Source: Porphyridium purpureum (lineage: Eukaryota > Rhodophyta > Bangiophyceae > Porphyridiales > Porphyridiaceae). Taken from it: a stretch of 64,000 nt of DNA. The first letter of the stretch is position 1. The number at the start of each line of letters is the position of its first letter. The position numbers and the translations under genes are program-made. Below are positions 46,600-56,372 of this stretch, piece by piece. A model generated the notes under the pieces. It searched no databases. It was not told the DNA's origin and saw only the letters and a program-made list of their open reading frames with translations. The DNA lies in the NCBI GenBank assembly GCA_008690995.1, contig VRMN01000003.1:2108001-2172000 (forward strand), read 5' to 3'.

Positions 46600-47620
46600 G
46601 TGTCACCATCAACGACTCGCGAGACAAGCGGATGATGATTTCGACTTTACGACAGATTGCCGAGGTCCGAGACAGGGCAATTGCCGAACATAAGTTCGAA
46701 CCTGGCTAATTGGTCGGTTGGCGCGCCCAGCGTTCTATGCTTCACACCACAGACGCCCAAAAAGGCAGTTGCCGTACAGGTGCTCTGTAAGGAGTCAAGC
46801 ACTGCAGGCGCCCTTCAGCGTGCGCAGGGTAAGCGCAAAAGTTCGTACCCTAGACGAGGTCACACAAGATTGGGTCTTCCGCACCATCGTGCAGTTTGAA
46901 GATGCGCTGTGCTATGACATAGTTGCCGCGCTCATGGACGGTTTGGACCGCCACGATCCTGTGTCCTCGGTTGCCTTCACAGGACCCAGGTTTGGTCGCT
47001 TCGCGTCGACGTCGCAGAAGCTCTTGCGACGATGCATAAGCGTAGAATTGAGTACCTTGATGTCAAACTTTAGAATTTTGTTTTCACTACAGAGGCTTTG
47101 CACGAAACTCGTCAATTTTGGTCCTGCAGGCTACGTCAAGCCACACATGTACAATGAGGCTGGCACCCACGGCATTGAGAGGCGCGATACGGGCGCATTC
47201 AAGTACCAAGCACAAGAAACTGTGAAACGCCATGCCTCGTATTACTCGTTCCTGGCTGAATTGCAAGCGTTTGGTGTGTCCACGAATACTGCTATGTCCA
47301 GCGAGTGTACGTGCAGGGAATCTAAACAACAGGAGCTCGCAGCTGCTATCGGCTGCGCTAAAGTTTCTTTTGCAAATCGCGTTTGGAAGATCATTATGCC
47401 TGATGCCAAAACCCTCATGGAGTTTTTGCTGAGCCGCCAAACCAGAGGATCGGTTCGCTGCGTCTCACGTGGGCCACCTCCTGAGGGCGGTGTTCGTGCA
47501 TTGAAGGATCAACATGTAGTTGTGACTATACCACGCTCTGCGCCGGTGCAACGATGCAGTATCAAAGCACTGAATACTGCGTCTAATATCCCCTGTCCCT
47601 ACTTCAAGGATCGCAATCCT
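46600..47620 (+). pseudogene. Decayed tandem copy of the adjacent protein kinase
   Basis: Segments in three frames match the kinase at 44610-45791 in the same order. VRDRAIAEH matches IRDKTLADH before the glycine loop. VAVQVLCK matches VAIKILHK, with the ATP-binding Lys changed to Gln. Next come a block ending VQFEDALCYDIV (kinase IRWFEDKKYFYIV) and LDVKL followed by a stop (kinase HRDVKLEN). Finally GAFKYQAQETVKRH through to VWKIIMPDA matches GTLKYQAPEVVQRH through to VWKRVTPDA. The catalytic His-Arg is lost, the frame shifts several times and the glycine loop is destroyed. A frame at 46718-47623 is open but crosses from one ancestral frame to another, so it is not a functional kinase. The divergence suggests an old duplication. 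Confidence 0.85.
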
Positions 47621-47855
47621 TGATCGAGGTGTCACCGATCGGTATGCCTTGGAAATGCAGGCGATGTCAGCCAAGGCAAAATCACTGATGGCTTTCATGC
47701 CCAAATCGAGACGCATGTTCGCTCAAAGCTGATCGAAATGCCCATCCGTGCACGAGGCGCATGCTCTGCCGCCGCGCCTCCCGACCGCCCTGCTTTTTGA
47801 AATTTATCATACTCGTTTGCTGCATCGCTCGTAGATAAATCCAACCAATCCATCC

Positions 47856-48785
47856 TTACACCCTCTTCGACTTTTTCCTCGCGGGCTTGGCCGTCGCTGC
47901 ATACTTTTTCTCGAGCGCATCCATGAGGCTGTCGTACTGCGCTTCGCGCTCGTTGCGTTTCGAGAGAATCTTGTCCGCGAGCGTGTCGTGCTGGGCTCCT
48001 CGCACAGTCGACGCGCGTTTCTTCGTCTTGGTCTTACTCTTGCTCGATGTGCTCGCCGCTTCCTCTGCAACTTGGGCGCTCGAAATTTGCGCCTTCTTGG
48101 ATGCACGTTGGAGGAGCGTTTTCCTGGCTTTAGCATATTTAGATCTTTCCTCCAGCTCGTTCGCCTTTAGGAGCGCGTCGATCATTTCGATCAGGCGCTG
48201 CAAGTCGTGCTCCTCACTGTAGGGAATGTAATTCAGTATGCCAGATACATCTCCATCAAAGCGTTCATAGTGCTCCTTGACGTCCTCTTGCTCCTCCGTG
48301 CTGCCACGGTACACCGAGCGATACGCAACAATGTCCTCTTCCTGGACTTTCTTGTACATTGCGCGATAGTACTCGTATAATTGCTCAAAGCTTTTGCCGG
48401 CCAGGTCACCGAGCACATCATCCTCTTCGCCATCACCAAGCACACGCCCCGTCTCATCGTATACCCGCCGTTTGTCGTCATCGACAAGCACCTCGTACAC
48501 TTTCTGCAAAGCCTGGAACTTTCCGGTGGCGTCCGGGTCTGCGCTCTTGTCCGGGTGCACTTTCAGCACCAGCAGGCGATACGCGCGCTTGATTTCGGCA
48601 GTGCTTGCGTCCGACGGAACATTCAGCACGTCATACAGACTTTTCTTCTTCTCCTGCGCGCCGTCCAAGCTCGGCAAGTCGGACTTCGCCGTCCCACGCG
48701 CTTCACCAGAGCGCGACGCATTGTCAGCGCTCGGCTTGGACGCGGCAGCGTCTGAGACACGTTGCGCTCCGCTGCGCTTGCCCAT
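47856..48785 (-). CDS. DNAJC9: DNAJC9-like J-domain protein
   Basis: The ATG at 48785 (MGKRSG) gives 309 residues; the frame continues 14 codons upstream to another ATG at 48827. The J domain lies at about 45-115, with the Hsp70-activating HPDK. It is followed by the DNAJC9 central region (YRSVYRGSTEEQEDVKEHY and LNYIPYSEEHDLQRL) and a Lys/Ser-rich C-terminus ending KPARKKSKRV, a likely nuclear signal. In animals DNAJC9 is a histone H3-H4 chaperone that recruits Hsp70. No G/F or zinc region is present, as expected of this class. Confidence 0.87.
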   Translation of the reverse strand: MGKRSGAQRVSDAAASKPSADNASRSGEARGTAKSDLPSLDGAQEKKKSLYDVLNVPSDASTAEIKRAYRLLVLKVHPDKSADPDATGKFQALQKVYEVLVDDDKRRVYDETGRVLGDGEEDDVLGDLAGKSFEQLYEYYRAMYKKVQEEDIVAYRSVYRGSTEEQEDVKEHYERFDGDVSGILNYIPYSEEHDLQRLIEMIDALLKANELEERSKYAKARKTLLQRASKKAQISSAQVAEEAASTSSKSKTKTKKRASTVRGAQHDTLADKILSKRNEREAQYDSLMDALEKKYAATAKPARKKSKRV

Positions 48786-48966
48786 GATTTCAAGATGACA
48801 GTCTGTTTCAACCACCCTCTCCTCCACTTTCTGTCCTGCTCTCGCTTCTCCACAAGCGTGGCAGCGACTGAAAGATGTTCAGAACACACGTTTCGCGCCA
48901 AAAGTTTTGGGGCCGGGACCGAAAGTGCGTAGTAAATTCGGCTGTTTTGATATGCTTGGGACTGAC

Positions 48967-50103
48967 TTATGGACGGGCGGACGGACGTTTGGAGCGCTGC
49001 TCGGCTGCGCGCTGGTACGACGCGCGGTACGTGGTGGCAAGCGTGTGCAGATCGACGTGGAGCGCGTCGCCAAGCATGATCACTTGATTGAGCAGCGTGG
49101 TCCGCGCAACGCCTAGCACTCGCCATCGTCGATCACTGACCGCCACGTCCTGCGGCGCAATGCGGATCGCGCCCAGCTTCTGGCACGCCTGCACCAGGCG
49201 CACGTCTTCCAGCAGTGGGAGCTTTGGGTAACCACCCACGGCGTCAAACGTTTCTCGTCGTAGGAAGAGCGCCTGGTCGCCATACGGTAAACCCAGGAGG
49301 CGGGATCGGATGTTCGCTCCCCACGCGACCAAGCGCACGCCGCGCAACGCGCCAGCAATGCGCAGCCGGAACGCGCCCAGAACGGCAGGTGGTGACTCCT
49401 CGAACAGCAGCCGCTTCACGCTCGCTGTATAATTGGCAGGTAGAACTGCATCCGCATGCAAAAATACGAGCGCTTGCGCATCCTTGGCGTGCCGCGAATT
49501 CGCGCCAAAATTCATCTGCACCCCGCGCCCGCGCTCCGTGCAACTCAGTACCGCGTGCGCACCTGCGCGCCGCGCTGCGCGCCTCGTCTTGTCAGAGGAT
49601 CCACCGTCCACGACAATCACTCGTACATCCGTTCCAGACGCCGCGCGTGCAGAGTGCACCGCACGCGCGACGTTTTGCTCCTCGTTGAGCGCCGGAATTA
49701 TCACACACGTCTTCATGATCTGCACCAACAGTCGAGCTTCCGTCTGCTCCAAGCTACGACCACCAGAAGCATCGATGTCAGGATGATGCGCCAGGCGCTG
49801 CGTTGTCTTTTTCTCTCTGCGTACCACGATACCTGGCAAGGCTTTTGACCACGAGCGATAAAATTTCCGACGATCGCCCTTTGAGGGTAACCCGGCCAGC
49901 AGGTCGAGAGATGCGATCGACCATCCATACATGCATTCGATAGGTTCGTGCAAGATTTTACACAAATGCAAGGCACATGGTCCGAGAAACGTACAGACAA
50001 CAAGAAAGCAGCAAAAGAGATGGGCTCCATCAGCTCTGCTGGTGATCGCGCGGTGGGAGCCGAACGTCGCGTCCGCGTACGTCGGCGTTCCTGCGCTTCT
50101 CAT
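48967..50103 (-). CDS. Family-2 glycosyltransferase, TIGR04283-like
   Basis: The first true ATG is at 50103 (378 residues). The glycosyltransferase domain begins at the ATG at 49716 (residue 130, MKTCVIIPALNEE). It shows VIVVDGGSSDKT, GRGVQMNFGA, LVFLHADAVLP (the DxD-like HAD), LPYGDQALFLRR and GGYPKLPLLEDV, an almost textbook order for the TIGR04283 group of GT2 enzymes, best known from bacteria and cyanobacteria. The 129 upstream residues include a Cys/Leu-rich hydrophobic stretch near 27-50 that could be a membrane anchor, but may also be leader sequence. Donor and acceptor are unknown. Confidence 0.8.
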   Translation of the reverse strand: MRSAGTPTYADATFGSHRAITSRADGAHLFCCFLVVCTFLGPCALHLCKILHEPIECMYGWSIASLDLLAGLPSKGDRRKFYRSWSKALPGIVVRREKKTTQRLAHHPDIDASGGRSLEQTEARLLVQIMKTCVIIPALNEEQNVARAVHSARAASGTDVRVIVVDGGSSDKTRRAARRAGAHAVLSCTERGRGVQMNFGANSRHAKDAQALVFLHADAVLPANYTASVKRLLFEESPPAVLGAFRLRIAGALRGVRLVAWGANIRSRLLGLPYGDQALFLRRETFDAVGGYPKLPLLEDVRLVQACQKLGAIRIAPQDVAVSDRRWRVLGVARTTLLNQVIMLGDALHVDLHTLATTYRASYQRAAEQRSKRPSARP

Positions 50104-50330
50104 CAACTTTTCCAATTTTTACTCAATTTTTTTTCCAAACGGCTTTTCTATTTTTTCTCCGGCTTTTTCCTTTTTCATCTAAAGATGCTCAAGTTACGAA
50201 GAAGACCAGCGCGCTCGGTCACATGCGGCCTCGGTCAACTATCACGGCCACACACACACACAAACACAAACGCACAACACCACAATGTCGGCGCCACGGC
50301 GGCTCGCTACCTTCCCCCCTCCTCGGCCTT

Positions 50331-52472
50331 CTACGAAGACGCAGAGTGCTGCATCAATGCGTCGAGTGCTTCGCTCACTTTCTCGTCCAGTGCCTCTGGA
50401 GACTCGAGCAAATGCAAAATCTCCGAATTGTCCATCTCCAGCAACATGCCGGTGATCTTGCCCGCAAACTCTTGGTTCTTCTCAAAGACTTGAGGGTACA
50501 GTCTTTCACCCAAGATCGTCTTTTGTTGCTGTGGCGGCGCGTTCGCAAGCATCTCCAAGGTCAGCCCCATGTCCTGCACCATGGCTTGCTGAGACACCTG
50601 CTCATTGTACATAGGCACCGCTCCAGGCACCATACCCGGACCCGCCGCATTTCGCGCTGTCGCTGTATACTTAAATTGGGGCTGATTGCCCGCAGGCCGA
50701 CCGCGCCCGTTGGCTACTGCCTGGTTAACACGCATCCCTTGGTTGGCGTACATGGGGTGGCCTGGACCAGCTGGCCCACCGCCCATGCCCGGTTGCCCAC
50801 CACCCTGCATGCCGCCGCGCTGACGGTTCTGGCGTACGTTTCTGTTCGCACCGGGCACCGGCTGCATTCCGTACATGACCGGCGCGCCGCTCGGCATCAT
50901 GCCACCTCGCATCATCATTTGTGGGCCGCCAGGACCTCCACGCGACATCGCGGCCAGATATTGCTGGTTCAAAAAGGGCGAACCAGCGGCACCAGGCCCC
51001 TGTCGTCCTGCTGCCGCGGCAGCCGCGGCGCCCTGAAGCTCCGGCGGAATGCCTGCTTGCGGATAAAACATGCCCGCGCCGGGCTGGCCAAACATGGGGC
51101 CCCCCGGTACCATGCCCGGCACGCTCAGGCCTATCGCCATCTGCGCCTCGAGCTGTGCACGACGTACATCCTTACGTTGCGCTAGCGCCACGTAAATCGG
51201 TTTCTGCCCAAGAATTCGGCCGTTCAGCTCGGTGACGGCCTTGGTGGCCTCATCTGGCTGCGAAAAGCACACAAAGCCAAACCCGCGCGACGCTCCCTTG
51301 TCATCCAGCATGACCTTGCACGATGTGATGGTGCCATACGGCATGAACTCCTGGCGGAGGCGGTCCTCGGTCACGTCGTCGCTCAGGTTCTTCACAAACA
51401 GATTCACACCCTGGTATTTCTGGATGCGCTCCATCTTTGCCTGCTCGTACTTGGCACGAAGCTCGGTTTCACGCTGCGACTTCTTCTGTGCGCGCCCGAC
51501 GTATAGCACTTTGTCCTCGACCTCCTTGTTATCCATCTCATCCACCGCCTTTGCGGCTGCTTCGGGGCTTTCAAAATTGACGAACGCGAAGCCCTTGGAG
51601 CCGACGGTGCTGCCGCCTTGCTGCTCTGTCGAGTATTCGCTGTCGTCCTCCTCGGCCTGCTTGCCCACTGTTGGTACAAACACGCTCGTAATCTCGCCGT
51701 ACACGCCAAACATCTCACGCAACTTGGCCTCGTTCGCGTGCGACTCGGGCAAGTTCTTGATGAACACGTTTGTGAATACGCTGCGCGATTCCCCGGTGGC
51801 CTCGCGCTCCTTCCTGCTCTTAAAGTGCGTCACGGACACTGGCTTGCCGGCAATGTCCTTCTTATCCACCTCTGCGATGGCGGCGTCCGCGGCCTCAGCC
51901 GTCTCAAAGTGCACGAAGCCGTACCCGCGCGACTCTCCGTGCTCGTCTGTCATGACTTTGCACGACATGATGTTTCCAAAGGACGAAAAGGTATCGTACA
52001 GCGTCTTGTTGTCGATGGACTTGTCGAGGTTCTTCACAAACACGTTGCCCTGCCCCGAGCGGCGCACGTTGGGGTCGCGGTGCTTCCACATGAGGCGCAA
52101 CGGCTTATCCTTTGTCGCTGGGCTGGCGAAAAAGTTCATGGTGTCCAGCGCGCGCTCGGCGTCCACGACGCTGTTAAAGTTGACGTATGCGTAGCCGAGG
52201 GAGCGGCGGGTGACCATATCTCTGCACACGCGAATCGAGGTCACCGGTCCGACGGCAGAGAACACCTCGAACAAGTTTGCCTCGGTGACGTCCGGGTGCA
52301 GGTCTCCCACGTACAGCGACGCGCTGGCAATCGGGTTTGCCGCGCCGGGCGGCACGCCCGCCATCGCCGCTGCGCCCGCGCCCGCCACGCCTCCATTCTG
52401 CAAGTTCATGACCGCCATGCTCTCCTCAATCGTCGCCACATCCCCCGCCTCCCGTGCCTCCGCCATCGCCAT
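50331..52472 (-). CDS. PAB1: Cytoplasmic poly(A)-binding protein
   Basis: The protein binds mRNA poly(A) tails and promotes translation and stability. Its 713 residues contain four RRMs at about 52-129, 143-220, 234-330 and 356-433, each with RNP motifs such as LYVGDL, VFVKNL, VFIKNL, LFVKNL and GYGFVHF or GFGFVCF. A Pro/Gly/Met-rich linker leads to the MLLE peptide-binding domain (about 640-705, with GERLYPQV and ITGMLLEMDNSEILHLL). RRM3 has an insertion of about 20 acidic and Gln/Gly residues. The start is in a CATCGCCAT context with a second ATG two codons on. Confidence 0.97.
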   Translation of the reverse strand: MAMAEAREAGDVATIEESMAVMNLQNGGVAGAGAAAMAGVPPGAANPIASASLYVGDLHPDVTEANLFEVFSAVGPVTSIRVCRDMVTRRSLGYAYVNFNSVVDAERALDTMNFFASPATKDKPLRLMWKHRDPNVRRSGQGNVFVKNLDKSIDNKTLYDTFSSFGNIMSCKVMTDEHGESRGYGFVHFETAEAADAAIAEVDKKDIAGKPVSVTHFKSRKEREATGESRSVFTNVFIKNLPESHANEAKLREMFGVYGEITSVFVPTVGKQAEEDDSEYSTEQQGGSTVGSKGFAFVNFESPEAAAKAVDEMDNKEVEDKVLYVGRAQKKSQRETELRAKYEQAKMERIQKYQGVNLFVKNLSDDVTEDRLRQEFMPYGTITSCKVMLDDKGASRGFGFVCFSQPDEATKAVTELNGRILGQKPIYVALAQRKDVRRAQLEAQMAIGLSVPGMVPGGPMFGQPGAGMFYPQAGIPPELQGAAAAAAAGRQGPGAAGSPFLNQQYLAAMSRGGPGGPQMMMRGGMMPSGAPVMYGMQPVPGANRNVRQNRQRGGMQGGGQPGMGGGPAGPGHPMYANQGMRVNQAVANGRGRPAGNQPQFKYTATARNAAGPGMVPGAVPMYNEQVSQQAMVQDMGLTLEMLANAPPQQQKTILGERLYPQVFEKNQEFAGKITGMLLEMDNSEILHLLESPEALDEKVSEALDALMQHSASS

Positions 52473-52787
52473 CCCCTCTCTCTCTCTCTCTCTATCTATC
52501 GCCCTCCCTCCGTCCCTCCGTGCCTGTCCCTTCCCCTCCTCCCCAACCCCCTCCCAAACCCCCCTACCACCACCACCACCGCACCCTTCCGCCCGCTCCC
52601 CCCCACCATGTACCGGCGGCGTCTCTATAAAAGCGCCGCGCTTTCATACAACAGCACGTGCGCCAAGCCGCGTTTTCCCTCCTCCCCCCCCCACGCCCCC
52701 CACGCACACAACACGCGCGCGCACGTGCGCCGCGCGGCACCGCGAACGCAGAAAAAAAAAAGTTCAGGGGACGAGTGAACGACGCAG

Positions 52788-52807
52788 GTACAGCGAGGTC
52801 GCTGTAC
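52788..52807. promoter_or_regulatory. Perfect 20-bp palindrome with nine-base arms
   Basis: The arms GTACAGCGA and TCGCTGTAC are exact reverse complements separated by two bases. It lies about 315 bp upstream of the PABP ATG and contains the GTACAG element shared with 16659 and 28606. Confidence 0.55.
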
Positions 52808-53273
52808 ACCCGCGGCACGAACAGGCGTGAGCGAGCACGGCCAGTTGTAGTGAGCGAGCACGGCGCGTCGCGCAAACTGCTGCCGGTCCGGGCCCAGGGT
52901 GGTGCACGCGCGAGCGAGAACGCGCGGATGTCCAAACTCGCGCGGTGCCGATGCAAGCCGCCCAATCGCCACGGCGCCCATTTGCCAGTCCGGTTTCTTT
53001 CATTCATGCGAAGGACGCGTGCATCTTGTTCCAACGGGTGTTCGCCACATTCCGCTTGGCCTCGTCCTGCTCAACCTGCGCATGGCTCTCCAGGGCCTCG
53101 CGCGTTTTCCGCGAGATGGAAGGATCGCCCACGGACAAGTTCTTCTTCGCGCTGGTGGTGTTGACGGTGGCCGCCGGCAAGCCTCGGCACCGAAGAGCCG
53201 CCGCCGCTCGTCTGTGGACCACGGCGCATCGGCACACCGCTGCTGCTCGTCCGTGACCATCCGAGTCGATGCA

Positions 53274-53341
53274 CTGTACCTAGGCGTTCCTATGAACTGA
53301 ACCTGCTTCTGGATGTTTCTGGCTGTACCTCCTCGCTGTAC
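53274..53341. promoter_or_regulatory. Three CTGTAC elements upstream of DnaJ
   Basis: CTGTAC occurs at 53274, 53323 and 53336; the last two are direct repeats with a 13-bp period. They lie 270-335 bp upstream of the DnaJ ATG. Confidence 0.4.
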
Positions 53342-53608
53342 CGCGCTCGAGCTGGCATGTGGCGGTGCCGGCGGTCGCAGCGCGGACGCGTTGGAGTGGC
53401 GCGTGGAGATTGAATGGAGGGGAGAGAGGTGGAGAAGAACGGAGCGACGAGAGGTTATTCGGCTGGAGGGCGAGTGGACACGCGGCAAGCACGCACGGAG
53501 GGACGCGGTCGCGCGCGGGAACTGGTCTGTGGTGCAGATCTGAGAGAGCAAGCCGGGGTTGGCAACAGTGGACGATCACTCGAAGCGGACGACCTCGGCA
53601 ACGAAACC

Positions 53609-54934
53609 ATGTTGGGGTTTGTGGGTGCGGACGCCGCGGTGGTGGGCGCGGGCGCCGGTTCGTTTGTGCGTGGTGTGAGTGGGAGAAGTAGCGCGTGTAG
53701 TAGTAGTGGTGGTAGCAGGACGGACTCGTATGCTCGCGGCCAGTTTCGTGCGCGCGTTAGAAGCGCCGGTTACAGCGGTCGCGCCGCTGCACGCAGGGGC
53801 GCGCAGGTGCGCATGGACGGTAGCGATTATTACGCGCGGCTGGGCGTCAGTCGGAGCGCGACAGACGCAGAGCTCAAAAAGGCGTACAGAAGCCTCGCGC
53901 GTAAATATCACCCGGATGTGAATGACTCACCAGACGCAAAGGAAAAGTTCCAAAGCCTCACAGAGGCGTACGAAGTGCTGTCGGACTCAAGCATGAGGAA
54001 GCGGTACGACCAGTTTGGTGAGGCCGGTGTAAAGGGCGCTGCCGCCGGCGCTGGGCCAGGTGGCGCGGGCTTTGCTGACTTTGGCGACTTTGGACCGTTT
54101 GGAGACGTCTTCGAGTCGTTCTTTGGCGGACAAGGCGGCGCGCGCGCGCGGTCACGAAGGTCGACGGGCCCGCAGCCGGGCGAAGATATGCGTGTTGACG
54201 TGGAAATTCCGTTCGATCTCGCTGCATTCGGCGGGCAGCACTCGATTCGCTTCTCGCGCCTCGAAAACTGCAAGACATGCAAGGGCTCTGGTGCTAAAGA
54301 AGGCTCTTCGCGCACCACCTGTGGGACATGTAGCGGTCAGGGTATGGTGATCCAAGTTACGCGCACCCCGCTGGGCGACTTCCAGTCGACAACCACGTGC
54401 CCGACATGTCGCGGCGAGGGCGATACGGTCAAGGAATTTTGCAGTTCTTGTGGCGGGCGAGGACGTAATCAGGTTTCGAAGCCGCTCAATCTGACCGTGC
54501 CTGCAGGCGTCGACACGGGCTCGCGGCTGCGTATTCGCGGCGAGGGCGATGCTGGCCCGCGCGGCGGGCCAGCTGGCGACCTGTACGTGATGGTACGAGT
54601 CCAACCGCACAAGACCTTTAAACGGCAAGGCATGAACGTATTTTCAGATGTGTCCATCTCATACCTCGACGCGATCTTGGGCGCCGAAATCGAGGTCGAC
54701 ACGCTGGACGGCGACGTGAAGCTCAAGATCGCGCCGGGCACGCAGCCAGACACCCAGTTGAGCATCAGAGGGAAGGGCGTGCCAAAACTGGGGAACAAGG
54801 CGATCCGCGGTGACCATTATGTAACCATCAAGGTGTCTATCCCGACCAGAGTGTCAGCGGAGGAGAAGAAAACGTTGGAGAAACTTAGAGGGAAGGAGAG
54901 CTCGGATGGCGGGTTTTTCAAGTTTGGCAAGTAA
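53609..54934 (+). CDS. Type I DnaJ (Hsp40), plastid- or mitochondrion-targeted
   Basis: The ATG at 53609 gives 441 residues; the frame extends 65 codons upstream through G-rich leader sequence, which I exclude. Residues 1-68 are Ala/Ser/Arg-rich with few acids, a likely transit peptide. The J domain (about 70-135, YYARLGV and HPDVN) is followed by a Gly/Phe region and a zinc domain with four CxxCxGxG repeats ([32 protein letters not shown]), then the two substrate-binding beta domains ending FFKFGK. The whole matches DnaJA-class chloroplast DnaJ proteins. It works with Hsp70 in folding. Confidence 0.93.
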   Translation: MLGFVGADAAVVGAGAGSFVRGVSGRSSACSSSGGSRTDSYARGQFRARVRSAGYSGRAAARRGAQVRMDGSDYYARLGVSRSATDAELKKAYRSLARKYHPDVNDSPDAKEKFQSLTEAYEVLSDSSMRKRYDQFGEAGVKGAAAGAGPGGAGFADFGDFGPFGDVFESFFGGQGGARARSRRSTGPQPGEDMRVDVEIPFDLAAFGGQHSIRFSRLENCKTCKGSGAKEGSSRTTCGTCSGQGMVIQVTRTPLGDFQSTTTCPTCRGEGDTVKEFCSSCGGRGRNQVSKPLNLTVPAGVDTGSRLRIRGEGDAGPRGGPAGDLYVMVRVQPHKTFKRQGMNVFSDVSISYLDAILGAEIEVDTLDGDVKLKIAPGTQPDTQLSIRGKGVPKLGNKAIRGDHYVTIKVSIPTRVSAEEKKTLEKLRGKESSDGGFFKFGK

Positions 54935-55222
54935 ACGAAGTATGCAGTAGAATGGTTGAACCTGTCGCCTAGCTGGAGTGGACAACACACCCGCCTCTTA
55001 TTCAGTTGCGTGACCAAGTCACTTCGGGGGTGAACACAAAAGAAGAAGTCCTCCGAACGGACTTTCATGTCGCCATCCTGCTCCCAGCTGGAAGGTGCAT
55101 CAGAGTGCATGTCAGCAAGAGGGAAGAAAAAGAAATTCCTGGTGATAGAGCAGTGGCGTGCGCTCTGGGTATAAGAAGGCTGTGAGCGACACAGCGGTTC
55201 TGATGAAGCGTGGAGGTCGTGG
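54935..55222. other. Intergenic region DnaJ to YghU-like gene
   Basis: 288 bp between two plus-strand genes. I see no TATA box or repeat. If the next gene starts at 55406, the CTGTAC at 55347-55352 would lie 54 bp before its ATG and belong to this promoter. Confidence 0.3.
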
Positions 55223-56275
55223 ATGGGAGGGGACATGAACAGCTTTGGGGTGGGCTTTGTCGTGCGGACGGCTTTGGTACCAAGATCAACACTACTGGGA
55301 AGAAGAACGGGCCCACAGGTCAACAAGTGGAGGCAAGAGTTTGCGGCTGTACCTGGGCAAGGTCCGAGCTGTAGTGGGAGTGCACGAGCAAGGACGCTTT
55401 GCTCGATGACGAAGAGTGGTTCTGAGCAGACGGACGACAAGATGGAGAAGGTATGGGTCGCTCCGCGTCGTATTGAGGAGCTGTTTGAAAAATCGGGTGG
55501 TAATGCATGGGGTAAAATTAACGCACCGACCGCAGGAGCGAGAGACCTGCATGACCCGGCGCCGGCACCTGTACCCAACAAGGACCTTGTCCTCTACAGT
55601 TTGGGCACGCCGAACGGGCTCAAAGTCGCGATCGTGCTGGAAGAGCTCGGTTTGGACTACAACTACCACAGAATCGACATTTCGAAGGGCGACCAGTTCA
55701 AGAAATTCTTTGTGGATGTCAATCCAAACTCGAAAATTCCAGCCATGATTGACCGCAACGGGCCGGGCGGTGCGCCCGTGCGCCTCTTCGAGTCGATTGC
55801 GATTGCGATGTACTTGGTCGAAAAGGAGCAGAAATTCTTCTTCGAGAACGACCCCGCGAGCAAGCTGGAGGCGACCAACTGGCTGATTTGGCAAGTGGGC
55901 TCACAAGGCTTTCCCATCGGCAACTTTGGACACTTCTTCGTGTATGCACCGAAAGACGCCGCGGATGCTCGCGACTATGGTGTATCGCGCTACGGAATGG
56001 AAGCGCTTCGATTGTGCGACGTGCTTGAAAAGCATCTTCACGAAGGAAAGAAGACTTACTTGGTCGGCGAAACGTACTCGGTCGCCGACATGATTTGCTT
56101 CCCGTGGGTGTGGCAACTTTTGCAAGGTTCGTACGTGCAACCGGACGGCCTCACAGCCGCTGAATTCCTTGGCATTCGCGAAAAGTTTCCCACGATGTGC
56201 GAGTGGGCAGAGAGGATCGCGACGCGTCCTGCTGTGCAAGCTGCAATTGACCGGGCCTCGAAACCAGATTTGTAG
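55223..56275 (+). CDS. YghU-like glutathione S-transferase (nu-class disulfide reductase type)
   Basis: The first ATG gives 350 residues; the ATG at 55406 gives 289, almost exactly the length of E. coli YghU (288). From residue 75 onward it follows YghU closely: KVW near the start, GKINAPTAG, LYSLGTPNGLKV, VNPNSKIPA (glutathione-binding), LFESIAIAMYL, then the helical domain with NFGHFFVYAPKDAADA and YSVADMICFPW. YghU-type enzymes bind two glutathiones and reduce disulfides. The extra N-terminal part is basic and Ser-rich and could target an organelle if translated. The bacterial-type family suggests an ancient acquisition. Confidence 0.88.
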   Translation: MGGDMNSFGVGFVVRTALVPRSTLLGRRTGPQVNKWRQEFAAVPGQGPSCSGSARARTLCSMTKSGSEQTDDKMEKVWVAPRRIEELFEKSGGNAWGKINAPTAGARDLHDPAPAPVPNKDLVLYSLGTPNGLKVAIVLEELGLDYNYHRIDISKGDQFKKFFVDVNPNSKIPAMIDRNGPGGAPVRLFESIAIAMYLVEKEQKFFFENDPASKLEATNWLIWQVGSQGFPIGNFGHFFVYAPKDAADARDYGVSRYGMEALRLCDVLEKHLHEGKKTYLVGETYSVADMICFPWVWQLLQGSYVQPDGLTAAEFLGIREKFPTMCEWAERIATRPAVQAAIDRASKPDL

Positions 56276-56372
56276 TAACTTTCATAAAAATCGAGTCAAC
56301 CACTTTTCAATTTTGCCGCCGTCGACCGCGTCCGTGACTGCGGCCCGCAACTTGGTTGGACGCGCGAAAACC

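Larger units (their letters stand above)
52473..53608. promoter_or_regulatory. Divergent promoter, PABP (-) and plastid-type DnaJ (+)
   Basis: Beside the PABP start the plus strand is strongly C/T-rich, with a TC run at about 52476-52492 and C-rich sequence to about 52735, so the PABP leader is G/A-rich on its sense strand. The region toward DnaJ is G-rich (about 53360-53520). A perfect 20-bp GTACAG palindrome lies at 52788-52807 and three CTGTAC copies at 53274-53341. Frames across it are low complexity. A TATAAAA at 52626 points toward the distant DnaJ gene and was not assigned. Confidence 0.55.

Noticed and set aside
52626-52632. TATAAAA as a PABP TATA box
   Set aside because: It is about 154 bp upstream of the PABP ATG but in the opposite orientation, and far from the plus-strand DnaJ start.
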